This document shows positions 23,035 to 34,794 of a DNA stretch of 64,000 nucleotides, in pieces. A program made the translations under genes and the position numbers. The stretch comes from Timema cristinae. Lineage: Eukaryota; Arthropoda; Insecta; Phasmatodea; Timematidae. The first letter of the stretch is position 1. Every line of letters begins with the position of its first letter. The stretch spans positions 27,446,870-27,510,869 of the forward strand of contig JBCFYV010000012.1 of assembly GCA_039000515.1 (NCBI GenBank). The letters are read 5' to 3'. The notes under the pieces are model-generated. The model was not told where the DNA came from, did not search any database, and saw nothing but the letters and a program-made list of their open reading frames with translations.

Positions 23035-23432
23035 AACAAGCTTACTACCCGCTCCAATAAATTCAACTCAATTAGGATCCCTACAATAATATTTTTCTCT
23101 GTTGTTGTTCTTGTAGGCTAAGAAGACATAATAGAAACAATACTGGACAATATATTTATTACTCAATCCAATTCTAAGTATTAATTTGTTCGTGTACTTA
23201 CAATACTAATCTGCTCACAATAGAATCCTGCAAGGCTGGCCGGCACCTGGAAACCTAGACTGGCGAGTGGGTCAAGGGAGATCCAGTGGGTCAACAAAGC
23301 AACTCGGCACTCCGACTGTACTAGCGTGAAATGAACCAAGAACTATCAACATCAACTAGAAGACAATTATGTATCCGACCCCTGACGGAGACTAGAGGAA
23401 CCTCCTTCAAAACATCGGGCGATTGGAGATAT

Positions 23433-23786
23433 TCACGGATATTCCGATGGAGCAAGCGGAATCAACAATGGTCTACGTGACTGTTTCAAGGCATCGTTGA
23501 CGTCATCATATGCGTGTTTGGTGTACTCCCCCCTTCTTTCCAGAACAACGAAATCCCTATATAATGTTCGTGCAAGCTTGCCATAATCGACTATCCTACG
23601 ATCAACGATCGACGACAGACCATTGTCATGGACCTGGACAATGGCTGGAGAAAACTTGTAAAATGTATCAAAATCGTGGCTTAGACGGGTGGAGTTATGA
23701 ACTCTAACTTCTTTATCAACTTTAATTTTTTTTATATAATATTCAGTTTCAAAAACTAACGTATTAATATTTTGATCGTCAAACAA
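23433..23786 (-). CDS. Unrecognised 117-codon open frame in the insertion
   Basis: The frame includes KEVRVHNSTRLSHDFDTFYK, YGKLARTLYRDFVVLERRGE and RRPLLIPLAPSEYP. Its composition is protein-like, with charged and aromatic residues evenly mixed and no low complexity. I recognise no domain. It may be part of the element inserted in the Gypsy integrase. No clear splice sites or regulatory context were found, so it could be a fragment. Confidence 0.35.
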   Translation of the reverse strand: MFDDQNINTLVFETEYYIKKIKVDKEVRVHNSTRLSHDFDTFYKFSPAIVQVHDNGLSSIVDRRIVDYGKLARTLYRDFVVLERRGEYTKHAYDDVNDALKQSRRPLLIPLAPSEYP

Positions 23787-26184
23787 TGTCTAAATATTCT
23801 ATCTTAGATATGCAGCCGCTCGGGCGCTGGACTTTTGCTAATATTTATTCTCGTAAATATCCTCAATTATGTGCTGATTAGAAGTTTGACTTGTTAATAT
23901 TATATTGTTTGGAATTGTAGAGTAATTTTTTTTATCGAAGTAACTTTTCATATTTAAAATTATGGTTTGAATTAACGTAATGTGATGTATTTTTATATTG
24001 GAATTTGAATTAGGATGACTTTAATCTTTTGTAACGTAAGTTCTGTTTGAACAACTAAAGTTTTGTTATTTGATGGAACGGTTTGTTCCATATTCTCAGT
24101 CAGATCTGATAGTCCCGTGGGAGTTTGGCTTATGTCTGGTAGTCAAACCCTTACGTTTTGTAAACTCTGTTGAGTAGTCGTCAAATTTAAATCTTTACAT
24201 TTATGATATCGTTTTCTGTGAATTACGAAACCTTTGGAACCATATCAAGGTGCCCATTAGGCCCTTATAATTTTTGTATCGCATTTAAATATATTGTCTC
24301 TTATAGACTGGACTATCAATATTATGAGGGATTTCATGTTTCCTTTTGTTAAAACACTTGCGCTACTTTAATGATATAAAGTTGTTGGCTTCGAGCATAA
24401 TATCTAACTGTACTCATAATGATATAATGAGACCATTTTTTTTTATCTGCGCTATTGTCATTTAATTGAATAAACTGCTCATTTTGTTGAATCTATATAT
24501 TTTTTATAATTTCCATTTTTTGTATGTTAAATTCATCCTCTCCCTTTTATCCCTTTTGATGGCCGGTGGGGTATAGGAATCAGAGAGGGTGCAACAACCA
24601 GGAGTCTCAAGTAGTGATCCTCTTCTTTTAGAAGGATGTTTTTCAATATTTTAACCTCTGCCTTTACTAGTCCAGTTGCTCTTGGAAAGTGATGACTACT
24701 GGTGGTGAGGTTGAACCCATACTCCTCCGCAAATTTGGCCAATTCTACGGAGGCATAAGCTGACCATTTGTCAGACCTTAGCTCAATAGGAATGATGTGT
24801 CATGCAAAAACTCCTTTTAAGTGTCCAATGGCCTCTACCGATGAAGTTTATCGAAGCTGTGCTATATCTGGCTACCATGAGTAGTTATCAATCTGTTGCC
24901 ATCAGTATATATTTTCCTGTGGCATGACAAATTACGGTTACAACAATTGTCCAGGGTACTGGAACTGCTGGTGAAGGCATGAGAGGTTGCACCGGGTTTG
25001 ATATCCTCTTAATACACTTAGCACATGTGTCCACAAAGTTTCGAATATGACCCGTTATGCTCGGATATCAGACTGTTGATCGTGTCCGTTCTAAACAATT
25101 GACTACTTATTAGTGTCCTTCTTGAATACGCTCCAATATGGACGCCCGTGGGGATTGTGGAATGTACAGGTGATTTCCTTTCACTAAAATGCCACCAATT
25201 AGTGCTATAATTCCCCTCTCTTTGGCCAAAAAGGTCCTATTTTTTGTTCTATGTGTTATCTACTCGGCCATCCGCTCTGGACGTACTTATTTAATTGTTG
25301 TGTGGTTGTATCTGCCTCTTATGTCTCAGGCAGCCGTTGGAGCCACCGGTCAGAGATAGGGAGGTCAGAAAAAATGTGTGAAACAAAATATTTTCAACTC
25401 TTCTTGATAAAGGATGTCCATTGTCCATGTCTGATTTGTTTGACTCCACTGGGGTTCTGGAGAGCGCATCAATTGCCTGAAGATATCGTCCTAGTAAATA
25501 TTCAACTCTATAATCAAACTGTAGGAGTTTCATACGAAATCTTCGGATACGCACAGTAAGCTCTGAGATTAGCTTCTGATCTAACAGTGACACAAGGGGC
25601 TTATGCTCAATACACAGCCCATGCTGTTTGCCTAGCAAGATTAAAAAAAACAATCTTTGATGCCTATGTTGTGGTGACTGGCGAGGGTTTCTTTCCCTAT
25701 TTGTGCATAGTGGGTTTCTGTAGCAGACATGGTTCTGTATGCATAGCCTACTGGGCACTTAGATTCCTCATCTTGACATTGTTTGAGTAGAGCCCATAAA
25801 ACAAATGAAGAGGCCCTTGTTGTTAGTCGGGTATCCTGAGATGGATAAAAGTTTGCCAATACTTAAGAAGATGTGAGTAACCACTTGACTTCGTTGAATT
25901 GTAATGAGTGAACTGGAGTCCAGGGCATTTTGTGTCTATATGAAGAAGATGCCTAAGAGGCTTTGCTTATCGGCAAGATTAGGTGCAAATTTTAACAAGT
26001 AATTTGCCATCCCTAAAAACTGACATACTTAATGAACAGATTTTGGATCTGGTAGCTCCACAATTGCAACTGAATGTGCTGGGTCAGGGTGGAGGGCCTT
26101 GGAATGTCATTCATCACTCCGGGAAAATTTGAAAGGGCTGTTGACATTCTTTGTTGAAAGTGTTCTAATGCCGATGCCCCCAAT

Positions 26185-27548
26185 GGTATCGCATCAGAGC
26201 AAGCAAGACAAGCACTGCTGCTTTAAGATAAGTAATTATGTTATTTTATTGTATGTTTGAAAAATGTTCAAGCACCAATGTGTTTGAAATTAATTTTCCT
26301 GCACATACCAGTGACCGTAACATGCATGCGAGACGTGCACTAGTCCATTATATGGTGGTTGAAAGTTTATATTTTTCGAGCTTTCAACTCATAATTCTAC
26401 CTAGTCTAGTTCTTATTTGTGATGTTATAGGTTTAGGATTGGGCGAAAGGAAAATCAGTGGGATCAGGTAGGAATGAAAGCAACAAAGTTACGATTTTTC
26501 AACAACCGAAGCTATGCCAGAAGTTTTATGACTATAGCCGAAGAAACTGAACGATACTATCGCATACCCCTCTCTTCCTCTTTCAAAACACAGAAGTGAC
26601 AAAAGTGGAAATTTAATCGTGTGGGAATAGAATTAAGGGAGTTTTGTGTAAAAGAGAAACATTGTCAAATTACTGACCCCATCCCGTGCCTACACATCTT
26701 TTGTGGAGTTTGTTGCAGCAGGTCCTTTTACAGGAATTAAAAAACTGTGTGAACTTGTGGCAACGATCCCGGCATCCTCAGTTGAGAGATCATTTTCACC
26801 ATTAAAAAGAGTAGAAATATCTTTCAGAAATATTATGGGACAAAATAGACTTTATGGTTTGGCACTCCTTTCAATTGAAGAGGCTATGCTTTTTAAAATG
26901 AAGCAAGCAATTGAATTCCATGAAAGAGTCATAGCATAGTTCGTATATAAGGAGAGGATGATGGACTTGACTTACAAATACTAGAAAAAAATACTGTGAG
27001 TACAAGATCATTGTTATAGGCCTACGTATTTAAAATTTCATTTAATACCTAAATAACATCAATTAAACCAGATATGCTGCAGTTTGCAATATAAGTGAAA
27101 ATTTAAAATAAATATGTTTTTTATTACTTATATTATGTATATTTAACGTAATTAATCAACACACAGTTGGTTTACATTTAAATATAAACATAACATATTT
27201 TATTGTATACATAATTTAAAAACTGTCAGCCTTAGAGGAGGTGGAACTGGGGTGGGAGACACAGGGGGAATTTCTCTTCATTTGTTAAAATAAAGAGGGA
27301 CAAGATATGTTACCCTCTCCCCTACCCCGTATCCTCTTGAATGCATGCTATATGGATTCTAGTGCACCTTCTGTAAATCACGGAACAAGACACCCAAACC
27401 ACAACTATAATTAAAAAAATACCCCAAATAAGTTAGCTTCTTGACGCATATAATATTTTTTTTTAATTCTAGGGAGAGCCTGGACCCCCTCCAAGCCCCC
27501 TTCCCAGCTTGACTAAGAATGTTTGTCACGAGACGCTAATGGATGCCA
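26185..27548 (+). mobile_element. hAT-type insertion with transposase C-terminus
   Basis: This 1,364-bp insert splits the Gypsy RT after the LPMG position. Flanks are CCCCCAAT (26177-26184) and CCCCCATT (27549-27556), an 8-bp duplication with one mismatch. The ends resemble each other imperfectly in inverted orientation (GGTATCGCATCAG and CTAATGGATGCC). The interior frame at 26703-26939 carries the hAT dimerisation signature, with VATIPASSVERSFSPLKRVE and LYGLALLSIEEAMLF, as in ZMYM1-like transposases. The 5' part of the transposase is missing. Confidence 0.75.
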
Positions 27549-28380
27549 CCCCCATTGGGAGATGGTTAAAGTAGAATATTCCTAATTGTATACTAAAGAT
27601 AGCTAATAGTCGTTAAACTTTGGTAATGGGTACTTGGAAATATCCAGCTCTGGCATTCAATGTGGAGAGTATCTTAACGCCGTGGCTTGTCTTCAGAGCA
27701 TTTGGTGACGCTCTCTAAGCACCTACTTGTTCAACTCCGAATAATCTACACATATTCGTATACTGCTATATGATTTAGGGAGCATCACCATGGGTGCACA
27801 TCGTGGTGTAGGTTCTTATACTCTAGTAACTACCCCTTCCGCTTCATGTGCGTGTAGGGCCTTTTGCACACTTCCACAATGGAAGGACCACCCGATGGGG
27901 GTTGAGACAGTAAATGAACAAGCCTCTTTTTGCAGCCACAATTCTTAAGGCTCTATCATCTTACCCAATCCGGAGAGTAATGCTTTGTTTGTCTTCAATG
28001 GTGACAGCGTGCAGACCTCCTCTAGATAAGAGACCATCTGCAACTTTTTAATTGAATAAAGGTTTATGAGAGGCTCACGAAGGCCGTCCACCACAAAGAC
28101 ATCTGTTGTGGCAAGGTGTCCATGTCATTATAGCTCAGCCTGGAATACTAATGACACATTAAGCACTGCATCCCTTGTGTTCCGCGAAGAGCATGGGTGG
28201 TTGTCTGTAGTGGTAGATCATGAATTTTGCTGCAGAGACCAGCCCCTACCACAATCATATTATATCCCATATCAATTTTGAAACTTAATTCTTACTTTCT
28301 TTTGACCCTCACGATGGAGCACAATGGTTCAGGGTCCCTGCCATAATTCTCATCCAAGTAAAAGTAATGTTGCACTTATT

Positions 28381-29955
28381 CAGGGGTGGATCTACTATGA
28401 AACTAATGAAGCTTAAGCTTCAAGGCCCCTAATCCTTTAGGGTTACCTTAAGCGACTTGAGTCCACATTGCATACAAATTGTGGATCTAATGTGTAAGAC
28501 AGTTTTAAAAATGTATTAATAATATAATATAATTAAATACAATATTTAAAATAAAAATTATAGTGTATTGAGAAATAGTATCCCACCTCTATCTAAGAGA
28601 ACGTGCGTTATGAAATTATATTCCCTCCAAGCAATATTTCTTCTAGTAAGATATTCGAAGGAGCTCTTGCCAATTGAAGCGCTAAAGTGTTTGTTTTATT
28701 AGCCTCAAATTTAATAAAATCATGAAAGTGGAAACTATTATCCCAGTGAGGTTCAATTTACTCTCATAATTGATGAATAGTTATAAAATTTGATGAGGAT
28801 ATTATTACTGTGGATTCACACAATAGTGTAAAACGAAAGTAATGCTGATATTTGGTCACGTGACAGCTCTAAAACAAGCACAAGTCCGCATGGCTAGCGT
28901 AGAGATAATTATTTCAACTTTCCCAGCGCTTATACGGAAAACCGTTCAAGAAAACCTCAGCAGCTAATGCGCATACTTCCAAACATGCGTTATTTAAAAA
29001 CACAGCACATTCTCAAGATGACGTATCTCAAAAGTGATGATGAAAAACGACAATTTATTGGAAGCCATAAGTTTCATCGATGACAAAATCAAACCCAGGC
29101 AGTGAGTAAAACATATAATTTTATTTTGAATACAGTAACTTGCACTGATTTTAATATTTTCGTTTTTATATTTGACTTTTCACTACATCATGTGTACACC
29201 GAGATTCCCAACTTTCCGTGAGTGTGGAAACAGCTGCACCACTAGAGGTGCGGACTCACTGTACTGGTTTAAAATTTCAGCTTACGTGTGAATTTACCTT
29301 CAAATTATAATATCTTATTACAAAGATGATATTGAACACAAATTAGCAAACGAGTACTATCAGTTTAAAAAATACTTTTTCATCTTTGAAAATCCCAGAA
29401 CACAGAAGATGACACGCCATCTAAAAGGCAAAGTGCAATTTTCGGTCTACCTTGATCGAATAGCGCTTAAGTTAATTATGCATATTGTCTTTGGAAAATG
29501 GTATAGCAAGGAAACTCTCAATGACCAAATTGTACGTGAATATGTTGCTTCAAAACCGAAATAGGTGTATTTTGTAAAATGTGATTCATGTAGTATGTAT
29601 TCTCATAGGTGTTTAAAATAAAATATTATATTTATTGTGATCCTGTGATATGTGTTATTTCATCACTCTATGATGCATCATGCATGTACTATAAACATAT
29701 TTATAATTTTTATCTCTCTATAACTCAAAACTTTAAGGCATATGACATTTGTATTTACGCATGTGACTTTTGACATGCGAGATGATCCAGTACAGCAATT
29801 TTAATAAAAATCTGAGTAATGGTTATTATGGTTTTTTATGTGTTATCTTTCACGGCACGACCCCATTGAAAATTATAACAATGTTTACTCAGACCTGGTT
29901 GTGAAGGGACCCTATAATACTTAAAGCTTCGGGGCCACAAAAATGTAGGTCCACC
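28381..29955. mobile_element. hAT-like non-autonomous insertion
   Basis: This 1,575-bp insert in the Gypsy protease/gag region has flanks CACTTATT (28373-28380) and CACTTACT (29956-29963), one mismatch apart. The ends are CAGGGGTGGATCTAC on the left and GTAGGTCCACC on the right. These are inverted copies, but the right end lacks the last few bases. No transposase is recognised. Confidence 0.65.
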
Positions 29956-30480
29956 CACTTACTCCTGAGTATCTGACTGCCTTGGAAAGTCTTATAGGCC
30001 CAACGATGGTGTGGAGCTCTGTTAGGTCTGTATTGCGTGGACCATACCTTGCTTCAGTTTTGATTCACAAACTTGGGTCCGATGTCCTCGTTTCTTGCAC
30101 TAGTAACATGTTATATGTTGAGCAGGGCCGAGGGAAAAATTATTGAACTTGAACTGACCACAGTTTCTACATTTTTATTTCTTGCTGAACCATTGATTTG
30201 CCGCGAACCCTGCTGACGACTGTGTGATTAGTATACTTGGTCCATCTCTACCATTGCAGAAGGTTTAGTGTGTGTATATTCTTTATTAGACCTTCGAACA
30301 ACTACCTGATAGTTTCTAGATTCTTCTGCTTGGCGGATGCGTGCTATGATGAGATTTAGTGCTGTGTCTGGATCAATATGTAATACCTCTGATAAAACAT
30401 TGTTTGTGATGTATTTTATTATTGTATTATTTGAATGCACCAGTGAAATGTGATGCGTTCGGAGATCAAATTATTTTTAT

Positions 30481-31775
30481 TTCCAAAATTATTCTGAAAT
30501 GTAGAAAAAACTGTGTCAAAAGTTTAGGCAGAACTTTATGAGAGATGGAATGATTCTAACAAGACTTCCATTTGGTTCCCTAAGTATAACATCAAAACGT
30601 CTACTTCTCTTTCTTTCCATTTCGAGCTCAAGTCGGACCCCCATCGAAAAGGCTGGAAACATTATGATCATATTGGTCAATCTAGCACGAAAGGAAAATA
30701 CTTGTGGTGCTGGGTGGATTTTATAAAATAACTTTCTTGTTAGGTACACTCAATTCCACAAAGGAGCACCTAAGGAACATATTTTGAATCAGGTTTTACT
30801 ATCGGGATTTGTAAATCTTTGTGTATTTTGGTCAAAACTATAATTGATAAAAATAGCCTACATTTGTAATTTTAAATCAGTAGGACATATCCACTAAGAG
30901 CGTAGAAAGCTTATTTTTCTAGAGTTTGGGGTGGGGGCTGTCCGTAGCAAATTTTACTATACTTTTAGCTTATAAAAGTTTTTATACGTATTTATGGACA
31001 TCAAATTCCAGGGAGGTCTGACCCCACCCTACACCAATATTTCTATACTTTGTTATTTATTATGTAAAACACTACCTAGATAATCAATTTTAACAAAAAC
31101 GTTAAAGCAGCTTTCGTAATATTTTGAATTTAAATAATAATATCCACATGTAAACTCCCTATAGGTAATTTTTCTCTGAAAAGGACACACAAAGGGCTAT
31201 TTATTGAGTAAAACCCTCTTATGATATACATCTTAAACAAAACCATTAAATAAATTTTAGCGAAACATCTAATATTCAAACATTAATTGCTAGTAAACTA
31301 TCTCAAAAATAGGTATACCGTATTATTCGGCATGCCTAACTGCAGATATCCACTTTAAACAAAAATTTTATAGAAATTTTTGAAAATGTATAATTTTTAA
31401 AAATAGTTATCAATAATGGTTATCTTTTAAGCACTAAAATTAGAATTTTTAAAACAGTTTAAATGCCTGTAATCATGTTTGAACTAAATCCATCAAACCA
31501 TTTTGGTTGTGGTACCAGGTACAGGCAGAAAAACCGAGGGACACACAAAATTTCTAGATACATTTTTTTGGGTTCGGAGGCACGTTAAATGTCACTATTC
31601 CTCATAATCTTGAAATATAATTTTTTCCACGTTTACAATAATTTCTCTTTATTTGAAAATGTAAAAATAGATATTATGTTCAAAAAGAATGGATCGTTTT
31701 GTATACAAAATTATATAATAATAATAATGATAATAATAACAATAAAGTTAGCTTAAAAATTAATATTAGCAGCAT
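30481..31775. other. No gene recognised
   Basis: Possibly the 5' gag/leader of the Gypsy element up to about 30750, then AT-rich sequence. A short AATAATAATGATAAT run lies at 31716-31745. Confidence 0.35.
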
Positions 31776-31965
31776 TAACAATATTACTACCCGTGCCATT
31801 GACCAAATGGTCAAGATCATTAATCATTGTTTGCCAATGATGGAGACGTCAGGGGTTGAATCCCAGCCAAGTTTATCAAGGACAGTTTTTAGTAAATGAT
31901 TTCCCACCCTCCCTCACGCAAATACGGGTGCATTTTCTCTACACACTAAGTATAATTTATACGAC
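31776..31965 (+). mobile_element. Diverged SINE
   Basis: A plus-oriented copy with a tRNA-like head (GGTTGAATCCCAGCC as B box near 31854) and the family body words CCCACCCTCCCTCACGCAAA and TACGGGTGCATT. The tail is lost. Confidence 0.65.
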
Positions 31966-31999
31966 AGTAGCTTAATTATTAGACCCTCTGAACTTCAAC

Positions 32000-32350
32000 G
32001 TAATCGCAAGGGTGCCAATAACATGTAGTTCAACCAATATGAGGAAACACCCGACACAGCCCGGACCTCAAAGGAATTTTTTGAAAACTATTTCCTCACC
32101 ATCACGTTTAACGATTTGGGGACATCGCCTGGCCACCACGTTCACCAAACTTAACGGTAGGGACTTTTTCTTGTGAGGCATGTTAAACAGTCATTCATAT
32201 TTACGTGATTCGCCCAAGAACAATTCAGGAACTTAAAGAAGTAATCGTGGTGAACGTTAAAGAAGTTCAACGAGAGACTTTACGCAAAATCATGTCGAGA
32301 TTTTAGAAGAGCATACAGCAATGTATTGCATCTATTGGTGGATACTTTAA
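32000..32350 (+). pseudogene. Tc1/mariner-superfamily (DDE_3) transposase fragment
   Basis: In successive frames the sequence gives pieces typical of the end of a DDE_3 transposase. These are a FNQYEETPDTARTSKEF-like segment near 32035 (the family has QQDGA-PHTA here), WPPRSPNLTVGTFFL near 32120 and TLRKIMSRF near 32285. Frameshifts are present and the N-terminal half is missing. Confidence 0.65.
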
Positions 32351-33003
32351 GGACTTTATTAAAGGTGTAAACACAGTCTGCCCCACCTATAGTCGAAAAT
32401 TACAAGATAAAACATTTTATTTTGTTATTTTGTGTTCAACAAAGATTATACAATTTTAATATTATAATGTGTTAAAAACAACACCCGCCTGGCTTATAAC
32501 TTTCGTTATTATATAAGTTGAATTTCCATTTTGATTTTCAGTCAATTGCCACATCGGCACCTCATGCGTTTTTACTAGCGCCATGTACGCCCAAACACAG
32601 ATTCTTTTGTATATGGGGTGTGGGGGGAAAGAGAAAAATTATATAGTGAAGTAATGTACAGGTGTGTTAAGCTAAAACCAATCTGCTTCAAAATAACAGT
32701 TTTCATAAATAAAGGTATTGATGAGCCATTGTTTTGATAACTATTATCGCTCAAAAATGATTTGGGATATTAGTATTTATAAGATAAACAGATAAAATTG
32801 AAAATACAAATTACGCTTTTTTTTGTTAATTCTCGAAAAAATAAATTCAAAATTACTTTTCATAACCTGGTCTCTCTAGGGCCTGTCTATTTTGATTTTA
32901 TAGACGGGCCTAGCCGTGAATCATTCCAAATTCTTGTGTACCTAATAGAATATCATTATTTGTCTCATCAAGAAATGAATTGACAATACAGAATTAAGTC
33001 AAT
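32351..33003. other. Upstream of the ASCC2-like frame; nothing recognised
   Basis: AT-rich, with no clear promoter motif. The 61-codon frame at 32798-32983 resembles nothing I know. Confidence 0.35.
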
Positions 33004-34794
33004 ATGGATGTTAATAAACAACCTAAATCCTTACCTTTGGAGAAACTTCAGGTACCCGTTTCAAGATTGAATTATACACTAAGACCGGCTTTGCACATAA
33101 GTTGGGCCGAACATAGGCTTTTGATAGAATACAAGCCTCTTCAACTGCCTTTAAAAGATGGAACATACCCCTTAGGGGTAAAGGAAGAATGGGTTAATAG
33201 GGTGGATGCTATGCGACTTGAACTGCAATGGCTACTGGGACTTCCTCATCACAGGTTTTGGTCTCAAATTGCTTATAAAATAGGCCATATAGACATGGTC
33301 AATTCTTTTCTCAAAGCTGCTCCACCTTTCTACATTGCAAATTGGTATCGTCGGGATAAAGTGATTTGGGAACACTACATTGCTCTTTTTAAAATTATGT
33401 TTAGTGTTTTGAAAAGACTAGGCACTCGCTCTGAATCTAGAACTGAATTCATTGGAATAAAGTTTTATGGCAAACTGTTGTACGAGCTCTGTATCTTCAC
33501 AATTCCATCTCTTCTGGATATTTGCCTGTTATATAGTCAGCACTACAGAGGAGATGTGATCAACATAGTTACCACTGTTATCACAGTCCAACCTAAATAC
33601 TTAGATGATCTCATAAGTGACTTGCCCTTCATTAGCATCACCTTTAAGTATGTAACTTGGAAATTGGATGAAAGTGCTGATTCAATACATTCATTAGAAT
33701 TTTCACCACATTTGTTAATGCTCAAGTTAAATCCAATAGACCTGCAACTATTCAGGATAGTTTTAAAAAATGTAATTCACACGACTGCCACTCTGAACTA
33801 CTTTATGGATATGTATCCACCTGCTTGCCAGATCCTTCACAATGAAAAATTTCACCTTGTTTTATTAAGTTTCTACGAGATCACAATTCCAAAAATGTAC
33901 AAGAAGCTAGAGAAATTAGTTAACAAGGTTGACGATGAGTGTCTTTATGTTAATTTAAAACGCAAATTGCATACCACTCGAGTAGAGCTATTATGTAGTT
34001 TCAAGCATATTCTAGGTACTTATTTCAATCGGTGTGTTGATTTCAATTCATTACAGACCGAGTTGGAACACAAGAAATGTATTAATGACTATATGGCAAT
34101 GTTGACTGAATGTTTTTTATTCAAATTGTTCATGAGAGACTACATTAATTACTACCCAATTGATGTAAATCTTTGTGTCTTAGTTCAGATTTATCCAGAC
34201 TTGAAGACTAATCAAAGTGAATTAACTAATTTAGTCAATTCTAATTTGAATGCCCTGAAACCAAAACTGTCCATGTCATGTGATGATAAAACAGTGCCAG
34301 GACTACCAGTAGAGAAGATTCACTTTCTTGATCATCGTAAAATAATGTCACCATCACCTCTGAAAACATCTAGAGCTAGTGATGATAATAAAACACCACT
34401 TCCAAGTGTGTCTGGTTGCTCCACTACTAAGGGGTCAGCAGCCACAGTTCATGTGTCTTCTGTACAGCTGGACTGTCTTATCGAAGAAGTACATTCAGTT
34501 TTTTTAAATTTAGGAAAAGGCTTTATCAAAAGATGTTTGGAAGTGTACAATTATTCTAGTGAGTGTGTGATATATTCTATATATGAATGTTCACTGCCCT
34601 CTTCATTGGCTGATCTGGCTAGAGATCTACCACTCACAGAGGAGGATAGTCTGAACAATGTGGAAATAGACATGGATGATAAAGAAAAGTTCAGGATGCC
34701 AGAGAACTTGACATCTTTGTTGAGAAAACATCACTTCAAGGAGTTAAGGGACACATTCATGATAAATGGACTGATTGATGAACTGGTTGAGTAG
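33004..34794 (+). CDS. ASCC2: ASCC2-like protein, single uninterrupted frame
   Basis: This 596-residue frame matches activating signal cointegrator 1 complex subunit 2 along its length. The start is MDVNKQPKSLPLEKLQVPVS, followed by EWLLALPH-type sequence (ELQWLLGLPHHRFWSQI, about 73-89) and a helical body with MYPPACQILHNEKFHLVLLS (about 269-288). The CUE domain spans about 489-538 (LDCLIEEVHSVFLNLGKGFI and CLEVYNYS). In animals ASCC2 binds K63-linked ubiquitin through CUE, recruits the ASCC3 helicase in alkylation repair, and acts in splitting collided ribosomes. The frame ends 58 residues after CUE, so the long acidic/basic C-terminal tail of the human protein (about 757 aa) is absent. AATAAA follows at 34945-34950. 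There is no intron, so it may be an intact retrocopy or a naturally single-exon gene. No premature stop is visible. Confidence 0.88.
   Translation: MDVNKQPKSLPLEKLQVPVSRLNYTLRPALHISWAEHRLLIEYKPLQLPLKDGTYPLGVKEEWVNRVDAMRLELQWLLGLPHHRFWSQIAYKIGHIDMVNSFLKAAPPFYIANWYRRDKVIWEHYIALFKIMFSVLKRLGTRSESRTEFIGIKFYGKLLYELCIFTIPSLLDICLLYSQHYRGDVINIVTTVITVQPKYLDDLISDLPFISITFKYVTWKLDESADSIHSLEFSPHLLMLKLNPIDLQLFRIVLKNVIHTTATLNYFMDMYPPACQILHNEKFHLVLLSFYEITIPKMYKKLEKLVNKVDDECLYVNLKRKLHTTRVELLCSFKHILGTYFNRCVDFNSLQTELEHKKCINDYMAMLTECFLFKLFMRDYINYYPIDVNLCVLVQIYPDLKTNQSELTNLVNSNLNALKPKLSMSCDDKTVPGLPVEKIHFLDHRKIMSPSPLKTSRASDDNKTPLPSVSGCSTTKGSAATVHVSSVQLDCLIEEVHSVFLNLGKGFIKRCLEVYNYSSECVIYSIYECSLPSSLADLARDLPLTEEDSLNNVEIDMDDKEKFRMPENLTSLLRKHHFKELRDTFMINGLIDELVE

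Larger units (their letters stand above)
22937..24590. mobile_element. Unidentified insertion within the Gypsy integrase
   Basis: The integrase reading stops near 24590 and resumes near 22936 with the next expected segment, so about 1.65 kb was inserted. The left end begins with a hairpin-bearing direct repeat, and the interior has one 117-codon minus-strand frame. I could not assign it to a superfamily, and the right boundary is approximate. Confidence 0.5.
22440..30480 (-). mobile_element. Ty3/Gypsy element with three later insertions
   Basis: On the minus strand the parts of a Gypsy element occur in order. They are gag end (30440-30228, with DPDTALNLIIARIRQAEESR), protease region (about 28370-28050), RT (27840-27560 with SIRICVDYSELNK, then 26184-25860 with FLGMANYLLKFAPNLADK), RNase H end (25560-25440, with RRFRMKLLQFDYRVEYLLGR), integrase (from about 25200, with EYGFNLTTSSHHFPRATGLV at 24712) and the pol C-terminus (22930-22440, with ASPVQLLIGRQLRSTL and VWIADLQWYGNVVGP). 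The reading is full of stops and frameshifts. Insertions lie at 28381-29955, 26185-27548 and about 22937-24590. Long terminal repeats were not identified. Confidence 0.85.
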
